This document shows positions 62,067 through 64,000 of a DNA stretch of 64,000 nt, piece after piece (within the stretch, counting starts at the first letter, position 1; each line of letters opens with the position of its first letter). The notes beneath the pieces are model-generated. The model was not told the DNA's origin and did no database searches. It saw only the letters and a list, made by a program, of their open reading frames with translations. This DNA is from Nocardioides sp. TRM66260-LWL (GTDB lineage Bacteria; Actinomycetota; Actinomycetes; Propionibacteriales; Nocardioidaceae): the NCBI RefSeq assembly GCF_020075545.1, contig NZ_JAIQZK010000008.1, positions 62,001-126,000 on the forward strand, in the 5' to 3' direction. Position numbers and translations under genes: made by a program.

Positions 62067-63878
62067 TCAGGTCAACGCACCCCAGAAGTCGGGCGGCGGT
62101 CCGAACTGCTGCGCTTTCGTCACCTGCTCAAGGCGTGCCAGTCTCGGGGCGAGCACGCCGCTGCGCAGTTCTGACTTGAACACAGACAGGGCGCCCTCGA
62201 ACTCCTTGGCCGACAGCACGGGCAGCACGAAGTGCAGCAGTGCGTTGTCGGCCGCCGCCTCGACCACGGGATCACCCAGTTCCGGCTCTGTCGCGCCGAG
62301 CAGTTCGGCATACCACGCCATGTAGATGAGACTGCGCTGCAGCGGTCGGTGGGCGATAACGTCGGAACCGAGCACGCTGCGGAGGATCTCCGCCCGGTCC
62401 TTTAGCGCCTGCTGGAAGACGTCACTCCCGGTCTCGCTGTAGCGATCGAAGGCTAAGGTCGGCCTCCCGATAAGACCCGCCGCTGGCCCGGTGCCCTCCT
62501 CGACGGACGGGTGCACCAGGGTGTCGGCGGCGGCAAGTGCAGTGTCGAAGCTCGGGGCCTCCATGAGGATGACGCACGCACGTGAGACCACCTTGCGCGC
62601 CGGAGCCGGCGAGTCCGCATCCACGTTGATCGTCGCGAAGAACCGCGGGTAGGGACCGAGTTCCAGCACTCTCGGGACTTCCAGTTCCGAGGCGTGTTGC
62701 CTCACGCTCCCTACCTGGTTGTGCAGCGGGATCTCCAGCGTTTCGGCTTCCAGTCCGCCGAACCCGTGCACAAGCGGAGACAGGTAGCCCTCGATCGGGG
62801 ACAGGTTGGCCTCCTCAACGGCCACCATCGGGGGCGTCGTTCCGTCAGCGGCCGCGACGTCGAGCAACAGCTGGAGCGGCTCCAGCACCTGGAACGTCTT
62901 GTCGGCCAAGTGCGAGAAGTAGCCGAAGAACTCCTCACGCTTGGCCAGCAAGCGGGACGACTCGAGGCGGGCACGGCGGTCCTGCGGCGCAAAGAACGCG
63001 GCTAACGCTGAGGCCATAAGTGACTTACCGCTGCCGCTCGGCCCAGCCATGATGACCAGCTGCGAGGACAGGGTGGCCGCCAGCAGGTCGACCAGCTCCT
63101 CGTCGGACTCAGTCGCGATGCCATGATGGTTGAGGAAACTGCGGAACTGCTCGGGGAGCTGTTCGACGTCCTCGACGGTGATGTGGGGTTCCTGGGCGAC
63201 CTGGCTACCGCGTTCCGTTGACGTGGTCTCGGGCGGTCCCAGTTCTGAGGCCAGCAGTAGCGACGGTGACCACTCAGGGGAGCCGAGTACCGGGACGGTG
63301 AGCTCGACATCTGCCGTGATCGTGTTGAACTCTTCCCGCGTCATTCCGAGGTAGTCCTGAGCGGCTGCATGCAGCTCATCTCGACTCGGCTCCGCGTCCC
63401 AGTCGTGGTGGCGCGTCACCAGCACGGCGAGCGCGTCCCGGCCCGGCAACGGATCTTCGGTTGTGTCCTGATCGAGGTGCTGGACGGCTACGTCGGCCGC
63501 GTTGGGTAGTAGCCCCTCGCCGAAGTAGCCGCGCCCGTTGTTACTGGCGCTGGGATTGAACAGCGCAGTCTGGCTCTGGTCGCGCGTGCCCGTGTTCCAG
63601 ACGGTGCTGCGGCCCGAGTCCTTCACCTTCAGCCAGCGCACCTTGGAGCTGAGATCGATGAAGGGATTGATCCGTCCCTTCTGATGGTCGGGGATGAGGG
63701 CGAACAGATCCTCGACGCTCTTGTTGACGCCTGCGATGGTGAGGCCGTGCCCGGCCGCCTCTGCGCGCTTGGCAGCGAGGTAGGTCGACAGCCAGTTGGC
63801 TCGATACTTGTTGCTGGCAGCGTGCTGGCTGAGTTGACGGAGTGCCTCTTCGAGCGCCTCTTCGGAGCAGCGCGACAT
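62067..63878 (-). CDS. McrB-type AAA+ ATPase
   Basis: This 603-residue protein has an N-terminal 260-residue region I cannot assign, probably the target-recognition part. A McrB-branch AAA+ domain follows: Walker A GPSGSGKS (279-286), Walker B MVAVEEANLS (351-360, with Glu-Glu-Ala-Asn), sensor-1 FFATINVD (413-420) and an arginine-finger candidate Arg433 in VVSRACVILMEAP. McrB proteins hydrolyse nucleotide and translocate DNA with a McrC nuclease. I chose the ATG at 63878 because GGAG lies seven bases upstream; the frame is open to 63983. It is the first gene of the island operon, with a TAGACT -10 about 55 bases before it. Confidence 0.82.
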   Translation of the reverse strand: MSRCSEEALEEALRQLSQHAASNKYRANWLSTYLAAKRAEAAGHGLTIAGVNKSVEDLFALIPDHQKGRINPFIDLSSKVRWLKVKDSGRSTVWNTGTRDQSQTALFNPSASNNGRGYFGEGLLPNAADVAVQHLDQDTTEDPLPGRDALAVLVTRHHDWDAEPSRDELHAAAQDYLGMTREEFNTITADVELTVPVLGSPEWSPSLLLASELGPPETTSTERGSQVAQEPHITVEDVEQLPEQFRSFLNHHGIATESDEELVDLLAATLSSQLVIMAGPSGSGKSLMASALAAFFAPQDRRARLESSRLLAKREEFFGYFSHLADKTFQVLEPLQLLLDVAAADGTTPPMVAVEEANLSPIEGYLSPLVHGFGGLEAETLEIPLHNQVGSVRQHASELEVPRVLELGPYPRFFATINVDADSPAPARKVVSRACVILMEAPSFDTALAAADTLVHPSVEEGTGPAAGLIGRPTLAFDRYSETGSDVFQQALKDRAEILRSVLGSDVIAHRPLQRSLIYMAWYAELLGATEPELGDPVVEAAADNALLHFVLPVLSAKEFEGALSVFKSELRSGVLAPRLARLEQVTKAQQFGPPPDFWGALT

Positions 63879-63931
63879 CACGTGTCTCCGTGCTGGCAGC
63901 AGATGCCTGATGTCGCGTGCTTCATGGCTGC

Positions 63932-63937
63932 AGTCTA
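63932..63937 (-). promoter_or_regulatory. -10 hexamer of the defence-island operon
   Basis: TAGACT on the minus strand, with TTGCGT 15 bases upstream as a possible -35. It leaves a leader of about 45 bases with a Shine-Dalgarno sequence. Confidence 0.35.
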
Positions 63938-64000
63938 GGGAACGAGACGAGCACGCAATGCCCGAACGCGCGCGCATGTCCACGGTCCAACCCCCGATTC

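Larger units (their letters stand above)
59240..64000. other. putative horizontally acquired defence island
   Basis: From here to the window end the DNA is visibly less GC-rich, antisense frames are shorter, and start codons and spacing differ (TTG, 10-47 base gaps instead of 4-base overlaps). It carries a tandem-HTH remnant-like gene and the McrB / McrC-like / DUF3644 operon. I found no flanking tRNA or direct repeats; the right edge is outside the window. Confidence 0.6.

Overview
The window is GC-rich, densely packed actinobacterial chromosome. Starts are often GTG, cistrons often overlap by 4 bases (ATGA/GTGA), and many genes appear to be transcribed without a leader. The gene content points to a soil-type actinobacterium of the Nocardioidaceae kind: beta-oxidation and steroid-type catabolism with a KstR-type operator, an EthA-like monooxygenase, WXG100/EccC/EccD proteins, a class E/F-like sortase, and a LytR_C protein beside a 'VapB-family' partner. 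The genus is an inference from gene content. I saw no rRNA, tRNA, CRISPR array or insertion sequence.

Layout. 1-3.5 kb: a 2,4-dienoyl-CoA reductase fragment and its PadR regulator, divergent from a three-gene polar amino-acid ABC importer. 3.5-7.5 kb: an alpha-methylacyl-CoA racemase, a Baeyer-Villiger-type monooxygenase, a CsbD-like protein and a CPBP protease-like membrane protein. 7.6-10.2 kb: cydAB (bd oxidase) behind twin Rex-type operators. 10.2-17.7 kb: an NAD-binding epimerase-like protein, a MerR regulator divergent from fadA-fadB, a methyltransferase, a small protein and an atypical LuxR-type response regulator. 18-27 kb: a membrane protein plus PepSY protein, a band-7 protein, two hydrolases, thioredoxin, and a secreted protein with its sortase. 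27-31.5 kb: SDR/TetR, cysDN and a flavin reductase. 31.6-37 kb: a secreted metzincin protease, CorA and a SpoIIE-type phosphatase.

37-44 kb is a second lipid/steroid block. A TetR regulator faces a 1,004-residue fusion (SRPBCC-like, thiolase-like and crotonase domains), which is translationally coupled to an acyl-CoA ligase. A KstD-like flavoprotein follows, with a KstR-type operator on its promoter. 44-47.5 kb carries a cation/proton antiporter and small genes. 47.5-53.2 kb is a compact type VII secretion locus (EccC divergent from two WXG100 proteins and EccD). It ends in a reading frame that runs without a stop into the antisense of a ROK regulator. 53.2-58.5 kb is that ROK gene divergent from zwf-edd-eda (Entner-Doudoroff).

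From about 59.25 kb to the end, base composition and style change: lower GC, few overlapping frames, a TTG start. This stretch holds a tandem-HTH protein of the recombinase-associated type and a three-gene minus-strand operon. In transcription order the operon encodes a McrB-type AAA+ ATPase, a McrC-like PD-(D/E)XK nuclease and a DUF3644/HEPN-like protein. It looks like a horizontally acquired defence island and is the best candidate here for a poorly described system.
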